From NCBI GenBank assembly GCA_016930375.1, contig JAFGGU010000003.1:62001-126000 (forward strand): a DNA stretch of 64,000 nt, written 5' to 3'. Source of the DNA: Bacteroidales bacterium (lineage in GTDB: Bacteria > Bacteroidota > Bacteroidia > Bacteroidales > UBA10428). The notes beneath the pieces were generated by a model. That model was given only the letters and a program-made list of their open reading frames with translations, ran no database searches and was not told where the DNA came from. Below are positions 16,456 through 26,175 of the stretch, one piece after another. The translations under genes were made by a program, and so were the position numbers. Numbering within the stretch: the stretch's first letter is position 1; every line of letters starts with the position of its first letter.

Positions 16456-17706
16456 TCAGCCGTTTGTTTTCGTCAATGGATTATTCACACGACCGATAAA
16501 TAAAATGGTTCCGGTTGATGTTTCCCGAATGGCAAAAAGAAAAGGTCGGTCCACATGAAATTCGGTGACCTGCGGTTCCGGGCCGACCGATGTCAATTCT
16601 ATTTCAACAGAGGTGACAGCAGCAGCTTCAGTGCCCTCCTCATTCACTTCAACAAATGATTTGTGCAACACTTTGGAGATGAACAATTGACCCGTGCCGT
16701 TTATTTTTGAAAAATCCGCCAGGCCATCTGAAAATGCAATACCCATGCCCATGGCTTCCAGTTCATTGTTCAGTTCATTCTTGTATTCAAAGGTGAATTT
16801 CGGAAGTTCCAGGTCGATATTCCTTTCTGCCAGTTCACCCATCCATGTGTCCCAGTTTTCCGGGGTGAGTATGTCGACAATGTCATCCGCGGAAATACCG
16901 TTTTGGGGCAACATGACGAGCATGCTGTAATTTCCCTGTCCATAAGGCAGCTCTGCCATTGAAAATACCTCATTGGATGTGTACCTCAGTGCTGTTGTTT
17001 GTTTCATTACCGGTAAGGTCACCGGGGATCCGCTGTTCAGGTAAAAGGAACCATCGGAGGTATTCTCTTTTTTAAATTCAGTTTGCCAGATCCCTTTGAA
17101 ATAAATGGCATTGATCAGGTACATGACCGTTTGTCCGCTGATTTCTTCAACGATCTTGTTGATTTTGTCATGTGTTTTATCACTCACCCAATTGTTAATT
17201 ATCCCGGGGGCTCCGGCATCGTTGAAATCGAGTGAACTTACCTGTGCATTATAGTATAGCTGATTGGTGGTGACAAACTCCTGCAGCACCGTAAAGCTTT
17301 CCCGGTACCAGATTGAATTGGCTATTTCAAGTAGCACCTTTGGATCAACAGATACAAGCGCGTCAATTAGGCTTTTATAACTGGAATTAATCTCTTCAGC
17401 CGTAAATCCTTCTTTCCGGAGCGCAGTTTCCATGGCTGTTTTGGTTTCTCCTGCAGCGCCGTTGTAAGTCATGGCCAATGCCAGTGCGATGCTGGTCGGG
17501 GACACGAAAATATTATCGGATTCAGGATCCGCTGAAACCACTTCTCGAAACATTGCCAAGCCGAATTCATTGTCGGACTGAATGATATCGGCAGTGGTTT
17601 TACTGATGACAATTTCCTGAAAAATCCGGGGTGTTTCGGTGGTGTTTTTTTCGCAGGAAACCAGGGTTGCTGTCATCAGAATTGCAGTAAAGAGGATTGT
17701 TTTCAT
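16456..17706 (-). CDS. Serpin (serine/cysteine protease inhibitor), predicted lipoprotein
   Basis: 416 residues from the ATG at 17706, chosen because it begins a lipoprotein signal with Cys18 (TLVSC); a longer reading to 17781 has no signal. The whole serpin fold is present: NIFVSPTSIALALAM near 65, INAIYFKGIW near 198, the hinge EEGTEAAA at 356-363, and the C-terminal HVDRPFLFAIRE. Counting from the hinge puts the scissile bond near Leu371-Thr372-Ser373, which suggests an elastase- or cathepsin-type target. The Ala-rich hinge indicates a working inhibitor, not a non-inhibitory serpin. Likely role: protecting the cell envelope from host, grazer or self proteases. It lies 71 bases from the CoA-binding gene and may be read through from it. 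Confidence 0.93.
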   Translation of the reverse strand: MKTILFTAILMTATLVSCEKNTTETPRIFQEIVISKTTADIIQSDNEFGLAMFREVVSADPESDNIFVSPTSIALALAMTYNGAAGETKTAMETALRKEGFTAEEINSSYKSLIDALVSVDPKVLLEIANSIWYRESFTVLQEFVTTNQLYYNAQVSSLDFNDAGAPGIINNWVSDKTHDKINKIVEEISGQTVMYLINAIYFKGIWQTEFKKENTSDGSFYLNSGSPVTLPVMKQTTALRYTSNEVFSMAELPYGQGNYSMLVMLPQNGISADDIVDILTPENWDTWMGELAERNIDLELPKFTFEYKNELNNELEAMGMGIAFSDGLADFSKINGTGQLFISKVLHKSFVEVNEEGTEAAAVTSVEIELTSVGPEPQVTEFHVDRPFLFAIRETSTGTILFIGRVNNPLTKTNG

Positions 17707-17777
17707 TGTTTTGAAATTCTTTAATTGGTATTTCTCGGGATATAACAGAAGATGATTGTTGCATCGATAAGGTTGCG

Positions 17778-18137
17778 TCAATACCTTCCGCCCGCCAGCA
17801 TCAACAAAGTACAGTCATGTACTATCTCAATATTATAGCTTTCGAGCCATTCCCTAAGCTCAGGGCTTTCAGTGCCGGGATTGAAAATGACACGCCTGGG
17901 ACGAAGTGAAAGGATGTAATCAAAGATCTCACCCTGGTGATAAGGAGCCAGGTACATCGTCACGGTATGCACATTTTCGATGGGAGGTTGTCCGGTAATG
18001 ATCGGTATATTATCAATAAATCCTTTGCGTTTGCCAATGGCTACCACTTCATGATTATGTCTTTTCAGACTGATCACGGCTTTGTAGGAAAACCTTTCGG
18101 GATTTGGACTGGCTCCCAAAACAACGGTCAGACTCAT
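17778..18137 (-). CDS. CoA-binding (Rossmann) domain protein
   Basis: 119 residues of the CoA_binding_2 family, a small Rossmann fold (VVLGASPNPERFSYKA at the N-terminus, VIFNPGTESPELREWL near 84). Bacterial members bind CoA or nucleotides, and their role is mostly unknown. Its start overlaps the ispF stop by 4 bases, so translation is probably coupled. It is the third gene of a porV-ispF-CoA-binding run. Confidence 0.85.
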   Translation of the reverse strand: MSLTVVLGASPNPERFSYKAVISLKRHNHEVVAIGKRKGFIDNIPIITGQPPIENVHTVTMYLAPYHQGEIFDYILSLRPRRVIFNPGTESPELREWLESYNIEIVHDCTLLMLAGGRY

Positions 18138-18616
18138 GCTTCCTTATGGATCAAAACCACTGCGTAAGCGGATATTCCCTTTTCCTCACCCACAAACCCC
18201 AGTTTCTCGGTGGTAGTGGCCTTCACGGATACATTGGCGACATCGGTATCCATGGCATCAGCCAGGATAGTGATCATTTGTGGAACATAATCTTTTATTT
18301 TTGGGCGCTGCAGGCAAAGCGTCGAATCCATGTTACCCAACCGGTAGCCCTGCTCCTTAAGCAGGGAACAGGTGCGGCGAAGAAGTGTCAGACTGCTGAT
18401 GTTCTTAAAATCCACAGATGTGTCGGGAAATTGATACCCGATGTCCCGAAGTCCAGCTGCACCCAACAGCGCATCGCATATGGCATGGATCAGAACATCA
18501 CCGTCGGAATGGGCCACAGGTCCTTTATCATGGGGAATTTCAACTCCTCCGATGGTCAATTTCCGGCCCGGGGCAAGCTGATGAACATCGTAACCAAATC
18601 CTACCCGAATGTTCAT
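18134..18616 (-). CDS. ispF: 2-C-methyl-D-erythritol 2,4-cyclodiphosphate synthase
   Basis: 160 residues, the full family length. IspF makes the cyclic diphosphate intermediate of the MEP isoprenoid pathway in the cytoplasm. Zn-binding Asp10 and His12 in GYDVHQL, the HSDGDVLIHAICDALLGA segment, FKNISS, and the C-terminal ATTTEKLGFVGEEKGI are all present. It lies 9 bases downstream of porV on the same strand and overlaps the CoA-binding gene by 4 bases. Confidence 0.96.
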   Translation of the reverse strand: MNIRVGFGYDVHQLAPGRKLTIGGVEIPHDKGPVAHSDGDVLIHAICDALLGAAGLRDIGYQFPDTSVDFKNISSLTLLRRTCSLLKEQGYRLGNMDSTLCLQRPKIKDYVPQMITILADAMDTDVANVSVKATTTEKLGFVGEEKGISAYAVVLIHKEA

Positions 18617-18625
18617 GGGATGTTA

Positions 18626-19819
18626 TCAAAGTTTATCGAAATTAAGCCCCAGCGTGAAACGCATCGTATTGGCAAGGGGATTGTTTCTTCCGGAAGTTGA
18701 TATCAGGTAAGAAAAATCGATGAAGAATACATTTAATTTCAGTCCGATCCCGGCTGCAAAATACTTTCTGTTTCCTTTATTTTCACTCTCGTTGAAGTAG
18801 CCGGCACGGATGGCAAACTGTTGCCTGTACCAGTATTCCACACCGACTGACACCATGATCTCGTGCATTTCTTCGTTGAATCCGTCCGGAGCATCGTAGA
18901 ATGACTGGATCCAGCTTAAGGGCAAGGATGTAGCCGGTTTTCTGCCATACTGAACCACCTGGTTGCCATCATCATCGGTACTGTCGTTATAATAGATAGG
19001 AGGTGTGGGCACCAACAATTTATTGAGGTCAAAAGCCAGGGAAAGGGAGTTGTATTCATCAATTTCAAGCGAATACCTGGCGCCTAGCCTTAAATTTGCC
19101 GGTATGAACTGCTTGTCCGAGCCTTCTGTATAGGATATTTTCGTTCCAAGGTTGGAAAAGTTGGCCCCCCAGGCAAATTCACCCGTAAGTCCTCCGAGGT
19201 TGAGCGGACGCTGGTAATAAAGTCCCAAATCAGCCGCGAACGAATAACCGGCATTGTATTGCTGACCTTCAATGCTTCCTCCACCGGTAATATCCGAACG
19301 AATAAACCGCAGAACAAGCGCCGCTGAAAAATAATCGGATAAAAGCCTTGAATAACCGGCATCAACAGCAAATTCGTTGGGATTGTAATTCCCGACCAGC
19401 ACACCGTCCATATCCCTGAAAATAACCTCTCCTAAAGAAAAGTACTTCAAAGAAGCACTTACAACCTGCTTTTCATCAAAGCGGTAATAGGCCGATAAAT
19501 AACCGAGATTGATATCATTGACAACGTTTCTCAGCCAGGGTGTGTAGGCCAGGGAAACACCAAATTCACCCTTGACAAAGGGATACTTGGCAGCGTTCCA
19601 ATGTTGCGAATTCACATCAGGCAAGGTTGCCACCCCGATATCACCCATGGCTCCGGCCCTGGAATCGGGAGCAATGGTTAAAAACGGAACGGTGGTTTGA
19701 ATGGCATTCAAAGTACCTAATAATTTGTTGGTGACGGTTCCTGAATTCTGCGCAGCAATGGGAATGATTAATCCAAAAACACCTGTAACAAATACTAATA
19801 ACCTTCTTAAAATCATCAT
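18626..19819 (-). CDS. porV: Type IX secretion outer-membrane protein PorV (LptO)
   Basis: 397 residues with a signal peptide and a predicted outer-membrane beta barrel of the FadL-like PorV type. Typical features are the FLTIAPDSRAGAMGDIGVA segment near residue 45, NSQHWNAAKYPF near 70 and a terminal beta strand ending in Leu. PorV binds the C-terminal domains of T9SS cargo and delivers them to the PorU sortase, which is encoded directly upstream on the same strand. The 154-base gap from porU contains a TAACTTTG box 19 bases before the start. Confidence 0.92.
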   Translation of the reverse strand: MMILRRLLVFVTGVFGLIIPIAAQNSGTVTNKLLGTLNAIQTTVPFLTIAPDSRAGAMGDIGVATLPDVNSQHWNAAKYPFVKGEFGVSLAYTPWLRNVVNDINLGYLSAYYRFDEKQVVSASLKYFSLGEVIFRDMDGVLVGNYNPNEFAVDAGYSRLLSDYFSAALVLRFIRSDITGGGSIEGQQYNAGYSFAADLGLYYQRPLNLGGLTGEFAWGANFSNLGTKISYTEGSDKQFIPANLRLGARYSLEIDEYNSLSLAFDLNKLLVPTPPIYYNDSTDDDGNQVVQYGRKPATSLPLSWIQSFYDAPDGFNEEMHEIMVSVGVEYWYRQQFAIRAGYFNESENKGNRKYFAAGIGLKLNVFFIDFSYLISTSGRNNPLANTMRFTLGLNFDKL

Positions 19820-19837
19820 CTTAAAAATTTAGTGCCA

Positions 19838-19845
19838 CAAAGTTA
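19838..19845 (-). promoter_or_regulatory. -7 element upstream of porV
   Basis: TAACTTTG on the minus strand, a full match to the Bacteroidota TAnnTTTG element, 19 bases before the porV start. No well-spaced TTTG box is visible. Confidence 0.4.
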
Positions 19846-19973
19846 AAATTAATTTCAAAAAAAATGGTGTAGAATTATATCATGCCTTGCCCAATTCAGA
19901 TTATTTATACTATAAATGGTGTTCTACGGACCGGGGAAATGAAAGTTATACAATAAACAATCATATCCGGAAA

Positions 19974-22900
19974 TTATTGTCTGATTACAATAAGTTTCTG
20001 GTAACTTTCTGTAAATGAGCCATCATTATCTGTAATCCTCATCCTGTAGGGGTAGATTCCCTGTCGCAAAACATGGCCATTTTTGTCCCTCAGGTCCCAC
20101 TCCAGGGGAGTGGAACTGAAACCGCTTGTAATCACCGTTTCCTCAAGGACAGCTATATTTCTTCCACCCATATCGAAAATGCTGATTGTCACCTGCAATT
20201 CATGGCCGGGCTTGTTATGCTCAAAAATGAACCAGGTGCGATCATGGGCAGGATTCGGATAATTGGAGGCCTTGGCAATTATGATATCCTCACCGGAAAT
20301 CACCTTGAATTCAATGGTCGCGTCGGAAGAATTATTAAAAACATCCCACACCTTTACTTTTAAGGAATGCCAGCCTTCCGATAATTCAGGCATGGGGTAT
20401 TTCAGGCTGCCGCTTGTATAATCATCCAGATCGGCTTCAAAATATTCATTCAGCACTACAGGGTCAGTTACATTGCCGTCAATGATCCCCGTAATATCGT
20501 GTCCTATACCGTTTCCCACCGTGTTAATGCCGCTTTCATCCAGTATCCTCGCGTAAATGACAGGATTGGGATTTGTTATTCCCAGGTTGTTGAAATATTC
20601 GTCATTCAAAAACAGTGATATTTCAGGGCCTGAATTGTCAGGATGGGCTTCCGGACTGGTTCCTCCGATGATAAACTCGCTGAAACTGCCATTGGCATCA
20701 TCACTGGCATCCTGTGTATAATACACTACCTTACCCTTGCCAAAGCTGTAGGTAATGTCTTTGGGCACCATGAAATCGAAAGAAAACCGCCCGTTTATGA
20801 TACTGGCCTTGCCTTTATAAATCAGATTTTCACGGGTTTCGAACTGCATGGTCTCTCCGCCATCATTGGCCAGTGTTGTGACTTCCTGGTTTTTATCATA
20901 CACCGAGGGATAGATGATGCCGTTATAGTTGCTCAGCAGGTTATGGCCTGCATCTTCCAAATGACCGGAGATGCGTACACGTGAAAAAGCAGTGAGGGTA
21001 TCGAGCGGTTCGTTAACAGAAATGCCGTTCAGCGAGTCAGTATGAACCGAAAACTTCGGAACGGCCAGGGTAAGCGCAGGATCACCCAAAAGAATAAAAT
21101 TCAGTTTATTCCGGTGGATACCTGATGAATCCTTTGTCATCCTTACAATATCTCCCAACCTGAAAAAATTGCCTGCTTCATCGCGCTGAAAAACCACGTT
21201 GTAGAATTTTGTATTCAGGTAATGATTTCGGTCGGAATATACGATGCGTGTAGTGGTGAAAAGCGCAATACTCCCGCCATCTGCGTTGAGCAAAGAGGAT
21301 TCCCCTGCCGATGTGTATTCCGACAACACACCCTCATCATCGGTGAGGTTATCAAAGCGGCTGAATTCACATGTCGCCGTTACAAACAAGGGAAGATTAT
21401 CCGAATTGGTCAGGCCTGTCAGATCTTCTGTCATCAGAATATGCTCAGCGGCCAGGCCAATTTCACCGCCATGACCGGTGTAATTGAAAATCAACAAGCC
21501 CTTTCGCAGGTTATCGCTGAGTATACGGTTCACATCGGGATACCTGGCGCCGGTTGAAGCAGATTCCTGCTTGTAGGCATCGAGGAGCACCTTTTTGACA
21601 ACAAACATGGGATAATTTTCGTCAACCCAGTCAGCCAGGCTGTTTGCCTGCGTCATATGAAGATTGCCGTCCTCATCATCTCCTGCAAATAAAATGTTAT
21701 TGCGCCAGTCTTTCCTGTTTTTATCGGTGTTGTAATTCTTGATCTTCCTGTATACCGCCATGGCTTCCTCAGCGGTTTTAACCGGAAGGCGGCCAACGCC
21801 AAGATCCAGCATGTAAGCCTCCATTACTTCTGAGCCGCCTTCGTCGTCATCCATAAACCCGTAGAAATCGTCAGAGACATAAGATGTGCTTGCATTCAGA
21901 GAACTTTCCGACTGGTAGGTCAGAATATAATTGGAATTGCCGGAGGCTTTGGACAAGTTGTTATAGGATCCGTCGCCAACCAGCAACAGGTACCTGAGCC
22001 TGTCCTGATCATGGGTTGCCCTGTCATATGTCAATTTTGCGAAGTCCCGGAGGGCACTAACATCGCGTGCACCGGAAGAAAATTCATTGTAGACCTGTTC
22101 AGTGGTGGCAACAAAAACGCTGAGATGGTCCTTTTCCCGGTGAAATTCGGCGATGCTGTCGGCCGCGGTCTTAAACAAAGGATGAGTCACTATCAGCATC
22201 TGATGAGGGCCTGCCGCATGCAGATTCTGGTTTTCGATGAGACCAATGCTTTCTGAAACGCTGATATCAGGTTTGGGGAAGGATGCCGAAACATTCAGGG
22301 CAACATATTCCTTCAGCACATTTGTGCTGTCTGAAAATTCCAGGATACTCCCGGTGAGTTGCGCAGGAATTCTATATATGTTAAACCTGTCGGTGATATC
22401 CCAGATCTGGGTCTGTTGATTGCTGTTGGCAATATGATATTTTGCAATGATATCTGCTCCGGCATTAGTTATATCCCTGAAATATAAGACATTATCCGTT
22501 ATGGCAAGCCTCCTGCGTACATTGAATGCCAGATAATCGAGAAATCCTTCATCCGTACTTTCGGTTTTATTGTAAGCGATATTGAGACTGATCTGGTCAC
22601 CGGAAACGTAAAAATCGAAAACACCCGATTTCTGATTGGCGTACACGCCTGTTGTGTTGTTTAAAATTACCCCTGTCAGATTGATCGCTCCTATTGCAGT
22701 ACCGTTGTTTGTAAATACAAATGTTTTGGAACTGGCTGACCGGCTGACAACGTTTGATTTCAGTTTCACCGGTGATGTTGATACCAGTCCGGTGAATGTA
22801 AACGTAGTATCATAGTCAGAATAATCAATTCTTTCACCAAACCATTGCCGTCCCGATTTCAGGAAATTGTATTTGTTCAGTTCATGGTACCCATAATCGT

Positions 22901-23426
22901 TAAAATCAGTGACTTCAATAACAGGAGGTCCGGTTACAGGGGATGCATCACTGATTGTCAGACCCTCACCAGTGCCGGTTGTAACAAAATAATAGGCTGC
23001 AGTACTATAAGAATTAAGCTGATGCTCGAATAAACCGGATTCCTGATTAAATGACCATGTAACAGGACCTTTACCATAAAATAACAGGTAGTCACCCTGG
23101 TTAAAGATTCCGTCAGAACCTTTATTCATGTAAATCGGGTTTTCCAGCAGGTCATCATAACGAAAATCAGCATTCATGAGCGGAACCATTGCACCTCCAT
23201 TGCCAAAAATTCTGACTTCAGTCGGATTGGCAAAACCCATTCCGATGATGTCCTCGTAGTTCAGACGATAAATGCCATCCTGGTAAATCGCAATTTTGAA
23301 CCATTTGCCTGTTGCCAGTACGGATGTTCCGGATGGTTCTTCAGCCATATGATGCTGAGGATTTCCGGCCTGGAGGTGAATGGGAATTGTGAGAATTGCC
23401 AGAGAGATGAGACAGCGTATGAACAT
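19974..23426 (-). CDS. porU: Type IX secretion system sortase PorU (C25 gingipain-like)
   Basis: 1150 residues from the ATG at 23426, chosen because it starts a normal signal peptide (MFIRCLISLAILTIPIHLQA); the frame stays open upstream to 23573. Peptidase C25 catalytic residues are seen as His652 in YTGHGGE and Cys686 in TATCEF. PorU cleaves the C-terminal signal of T9SS cargo at the cell surface and attaches it to A-LPS. An N-terminal beta-rich prodomain spans roughly residues 30-430. The C-terminus has a NYPNPAHD motif and a beta sandwich that resemble a type A sorting domain. It lies upstream of porV and divergent from a porP/sprF-gldJ-like pair. Confidence 0.93.
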   Translation of the reverse strand: MFIRCLISLAILTIPIHLQAGNPQHHMAEEPSGTSVLATGKWFKIAIYQDGIYRLNYEDIIGMGFANPTEVRIFGNGGAMVPLMNADFRYDDLLENPIYMNKGSDGIFNQGDYLLFYGKGPVTWSFNQESGLFEHQLNSYSTAAYYFVTTGTGEGLTISDASPVTGPPVIEVTDFNDYGYHELNKYNFLKSGRQWFGERIDYSDYDTTFTFTGLVSTSPVKLKSNVVSRSASSKTFVFTNNGTAIGAINLTGVILNNTTGVYANQKSGVFDFYVSGDQISLNIAYNKTESTDEGFLDYLAFNVRRRLAITDNVLYFRDITNAGADIIAKYHIANSNQQTQIWDITDRFNIYRIPAQLTGSILEFSDSTNVLKEYVALNVSASFPKPDISVSESIGLIENQNLHAAGPHQMLIVTHPLFKTAADSIAEFHREKDHLSVFVATTEQVYNEFSSGARDVSALRDFAKLTYDRATHDQDRLRYLLLVGDGSYNNLSKASGNSNYILTYQSESSLNASTSYVSDDFYGFMDDDEGGSEVMEAYMLDLGVGRLPVKTAEEAMAVYRKIKNYNTDKNRKDWRNNILFAGDDEDGNLHMTQANSLADWVDENYPMFVVKKVLLDAYKQESASTGARYPDVNRILSDNLRKGLLIFNYTGHGGEIGLAAEHILMTEDLTGLTNSDNLPLFVTATCEFSRFDNLTDDEGVLSEYTSAGESSLLNADGGSIALFTTTRIVYSDRNHYLNTKFYNVVFQRDEAGNFFRLGDIVRMTKDSSGIHRNKLNFILLGDPALTLAVPKFSVHTDSLNGISVNEPLDTLTAFSRVRISGHLEDAGHNLLSNYNGIIYPSVYDKNQEVTTLANDGGETMQFETRENLIYKGKASIINGRFSFDFMVPKDITYSFGKGKVVYYTQDASDDANGSFSEFIIGGTSPEAHPDNSGPEISLFLNDEYFNNLGITNPNPVIYARILDESGINTVGNGIGHDITGIIDGNVTDPVVLNEYFEADLDDYTSGSLKYPMPELSEGWHSLKVKVWDVFNNSSDATIEFKVISGEDIIIAKASNYPNPAHDRTWFIFEHNKPGHELQVTISIFDMGGRNIAVLEETVITSGFSSTPLEWDLRDKNGHVLRQGIYPYRMRITDNDGSFTESYQKLIVIRQ

Positions 23427-23498
23427 AAGAGAAATTGTTGAAATACCGGATAAGAAATTATCGGGTTGATCCGAAATAAACTGAATGATTGAACGTTT

Positions 23499-23506
23499 CA
23501 AAAATA
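23499..23506 (-). promoter_or_regulatory. -7 element upstream of porU
   Basis: TATTTTTG on the minus strand, a full TAnnTTTG match about 73 bases before the porU start. A TTTG lies 26 bases further upstream (23533-23536), slightly far. On the opposite strand TAGTTTTA (23549-23556) is a weaker box for the divergent porP/sprF gene. Confidence 0.45.
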
Positions 23507-23576
23507 CAATTATTATGATGCATTCGTTAAAACAAAGAAAGTTTATTATAGTTTTACAATTGTTAAATTTCACAGG

Positions 23577-24581
23577 GTGGCGCTTAAAAGATCCTTTACT
23601 GTATTAGTCGCAATACTTACAGTCTGTTCATCCTTCGGACAGGATTTTCATTTCTCAGGTTTCATGCAGAACATGGTTTATGTGAATCCTGCCTATGCTG
23701 CGCTGCCATCTTCGGGCGAAGTCGGGCTCACTTATCGTAACCAGTGGCCGGGTATTCCTGCAAGTTTTGTAACTTATGGCGCTGAGCTGGTTGTACCCGT
23801 GCGTTCGCTGAACAGCGGTGTCGGTTTGAGTTTAACAAACGATGTGCAGGGTGGCGGGGTTATCAATCAGAGCTCAGCCAGTCTTTTATACGGGTACATA
23901 TTCGATATCAGTAATTCCTGGCAGCTCAGTGCCGGCATAAGTGCATCTTTTGTATTCAGATCTTTAAATGCGGACGAATTGATATTCCGGTCCGATATTC
24001 TGAATGACCTGGGTTACAGCTACGGACCGGTGACTTTCGATAATTACAGGAAAAGCTACCCTGATTTTTCCGTAGGGCTGATCGCCAGAAACGATAATTT
24101 GTCATTTGGTATTTCAGCCGGTCATTTGACACGGCCGCAGTATACCTTAAGTGATGCGGACGAATACAGGCTGCCGGTCAAATATACGGCATTCGTAAGC
24201 GGGAGATTGCCTGTGAGCAATAATGCCCTGGCGATTGAGCCGGCCGCGTTTTATTCCATGCAACAGCAAAATAATGAACTCATGTGGGGATCACAGTTCA
24301 TCCTCGCCAACACCTTCATGTTAGGCGCCTGGATCCGTCAGAATATACAGTTTAATTTTGAGGATCTTATCATCTCGGCAGGGATTTCCTATCAAAAATA
24401 TAATATCAGCTACCATTATGACGTTAATTTGAAAAAAATAAGCTTCCTGTCAACAAAAATGGCGGCACATGAAGTAACCTTTTTATACCGCTTTGAGTAT
24501 AAGGAGGAGCAGAAAGGCAAACGAGCCATCGGGCATAGAGGTAGAAGAGTTAAAAAGAACGACTGTCCTGCCTACAATTAG
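23577..24581 (+). CDS. PorP/SprF family type IX secretion outer-membrane protein
   Basis: 334 residues starting at a GTG (23577); no nearby in-frame ATG gives a better signal peptide. A signal sequence is followed by the family-typical FSGFMQNMVYVNPAYAA near residue 25 and alternating beta strands of an outer-membrane barrel. It ends in CPAYN; the second family member in this window also ends in a Cys-Pro motif. PorP/SprF proteins help the T9SS export particular cargo. It is divergent from porU and 63 bases upstream of the GldJ-like gene. Confidence 0.88.
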   Translation: MALKRSFTVLVAILTVCSSFGQDFHFSGFMQNMVYVNPAYAALPSSGEVGLTYRNQWPGIPASFVTYGAELVVPVRSLNSGVGLSLTNDVQGGGVINQSSASLLYGYIFDISNSWQLSAGISASFVFRSLNADELIFRSDILNDLGYSYGPVTFDNYRKSYPDFSVGLIARNDNLSFGISAGHLTRPQYTLSDADEYRLPVKYTAFVSGRLPVSNNALAIEPAAFYSMQQQNNELMWGSQFILANTFMLGAWIRQNIQFNFEDLIISAGISYQKYNISYHYDVNLKKISFLSTKMAAHEVTFLYRFEYKEEQKGKRAIGHRGRRVKKNDCPAYN

Positions 24582-24617
24582 TTAAAAAAATTGTAAAAAG
24601 AGTGCGTAAATAATTTA

Positions 24618-24625
24618 TATTTTTG
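24618..24625 (+). promoter_or_regulatory. -7 element upstream of the GldJ-like gene
   Basis: TATTTTTG, a full TAnnTTTG match ending 19 bases before the ATG at 24645. An upstream TTG lies at 24591-24593. It suggests that the GldJ-like gene has its own promoter as well as any read-through from the porP/sprF gene. Confidence 0.5.
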
Positions 24626-24644
24626 AAAATAAAAACCAAGTAAG

Positions 24645-26150
24645 ATGAAAGTTAAGGTTTTTGCATTTCTGGCAATCCCCGCCATAGCAGTGTTATTATC
24701 CGGCTGTTTTAAGGGAGGCGGAAGTGGGGTGTCTTCCACAACAGGTTGGGATTACAATGACCCTGAAGGCGGAGGATTTGAGGTAATCAGTGGTAGCGAA
24801 CAGGAAACTGGTCCGGGACTTGTTTTGATCGAAGGTGGTACATTTTCGATGGGACGGGTGGAACAGGATGTTACCTACGATTGGAACAATGCACCGCGCA
24901 GGGTGACTGTCAGCTCTTTCTATATGGACCAGACTGAAGTCAGGAATGTGGATTACCGCGAATATCTGCACTGGATCAGCAGGGTTTTCGTTGATTATCC
25001 GCTGGTATATACAAAAGCCCTGCCTGATACACTGGTATGGCGACGCCCCATGGCTTATAATGAGCCCTATGTGCAATATTATTTCAGGCATCCATCTTAT
25101 AACGAATATCCCGTTGTTGGTGTCAGCTGGTTACAGGCTAGTGACTACTGCGCATGGAGAACCGACAGGGTGAATGAAGGCATTCTTATCCGCGAAGGCA
25201 TCCTGAAGGCGGATCCCAATCAGCTTGGCCCCGAAAACTTCAATACCGAGTCCTATCTGGCCGGACAATATGAAGGTCTGGTGAACCAGAACCTGAGAAG
25301 CATTGATCCAAATCAGGAATTCAGAAGAGTTATGCTTGAAGACGGAATGCTTTTGCCCAAGTACAGGCTCCCAACCGAGGCCGAATGGGAATATGCAGCT
25401 CTTTCCCTGATTGGCAATACCTATGAAGAACGCGTTTATGAACGCCGTATCTATCCATGGGATGGCCATAATGTCAGGAATGATGAGAAAGCCAATCGCG
25501 GTGAAATGCGTGCCAACTTCGTCCGTGGCCGTGGTGATATGATGGGTACTGCCGGTTCTCTCAATGACAATGCCAGCATACCGGGACCGGTTGAATCCTT
25601 CTGGCCCAATGATTACGGCTTATATTGCATGGCAGGTAATGTAAACGAGTGGGTTCTGGATGTTTACAGGCCTATGACCTCGTATGATGTTGATGAGTTC
25701 AATCCATTCCGAGGCAACGTTTTCCAAACCCTGGAAACAGATGAAGAAGGCAATGTTGCTGAAAAGGACAGCCTTGGCCGGCTGCGCTACAGGGATGTAA
25801 CCGAGGAAGAAGCCATCAATCGCTGGAACTATAAGAAATCCTATTATAAGAATTACAAAGACGGTGATTATGAATCCAGTGTTGTAGAGGGTCAGGAATG
25901 GACGGCCGACATAAAAGGCCAGGCAACCAATTCAGACCGCATGTATTCGCAGACTCCAAGCTATGAAACCTCCCTGATAAGTGATCAGTCGAGGGTTTAT
26001 AAAGGCGGTTCCTGGCGCGACAGGGCTTACTGGTTAAGTCCGGGTGCTCGCAGGTACCTCACTGAAGATCAGTCGCGCGACGACCTGGGTTTCCGCTGTG
26101 CCATGATACGGGTAGGAAGTCCCGAGGGTGTGGGTAAGAAAAAGAGATAG
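24645..26150 (+). CDS. gldJ: FGE-like gliding/T9SS lipoprotein, probably GldJ
   Basis: 501 residues with a lipoprotein signal (lipobox LLSGC, Cys21) and a sulfatase-modifying-factor-like fold: LIEGGTFSMG near residue 62, LPTEAEWEYAAL near 243, MAGNVNEWVLD near 328, YKGGSWRDRAYWLSPGARR near 451 and DDLGFRCAMIRVGS at the end. GldJ and GldK/PorK share this fold and both belong to the T9SS/gliding machinery at the periplasmic face of the outer membrane. I favour GldJ because the next gene is murF, whereas GldK/PorK genes normally lead into porL, porM and porN, which are absent here. The FGE catalytic Cys is missing, so a structural role is expected. Confidence 0.72.
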   Translation: MKVKVFAFLAIPAIAVLLSGCFKGGGSGVSSTTGWDYNDPEGGGFEVISGSEQETGPGLVLIEGGTFSMGRVEQDVTYDWNNAPRRVTVSSFYMDQTEVRNVDYREYLHWISRVFVDYPLVYTKALPDTLVWRRPMAYNEPYVQYYFRHPSYNEYPVVGVSWLQASDYCAWRTDRVNEGILIREGILKADPNQLGPENFNTESYLAGQYEGLVNQNLRSIDPNQEFRRVMLEDGMLLPKYRLPTEAEWEYAALSLIGNTYEERVYERRIYPWDGHNVRNDEKANRGEMRANFVRGRGDMMGTAGSLNDNASIPGPVESFWPNDYGLYCMAGNVNEWVLDVYRPMTSYDVDEFNPFRGNVFQTLETDEEGNVAEKDSLGRLRYRDVTEEEAINRWNYKKSYYKNYKDGDYESSVVEGQEWTADIKGQATNSDRMYSQTPSYETSLISDQSRVYKGGSWRDRAYWLSPGARRYLTEDQSRDDLGFRCAMIRVGSPEGVGKKKR

Positions 26151-26175
26151 CAAAAAGCAAAAATATTTAACCTTG

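Noticed and set aside
23427-23573. A longer PorU start upstream of 23426
   Set aside because: The added residues have no signal features, and the ATG at 23426 begins a normal signal peptide behind a promoter box.
24645-26150. Calling this GldK/PorK
   Set aside because: No porL, porM or porN follow; murF does. GldJ fits better, but this rests on gene order.
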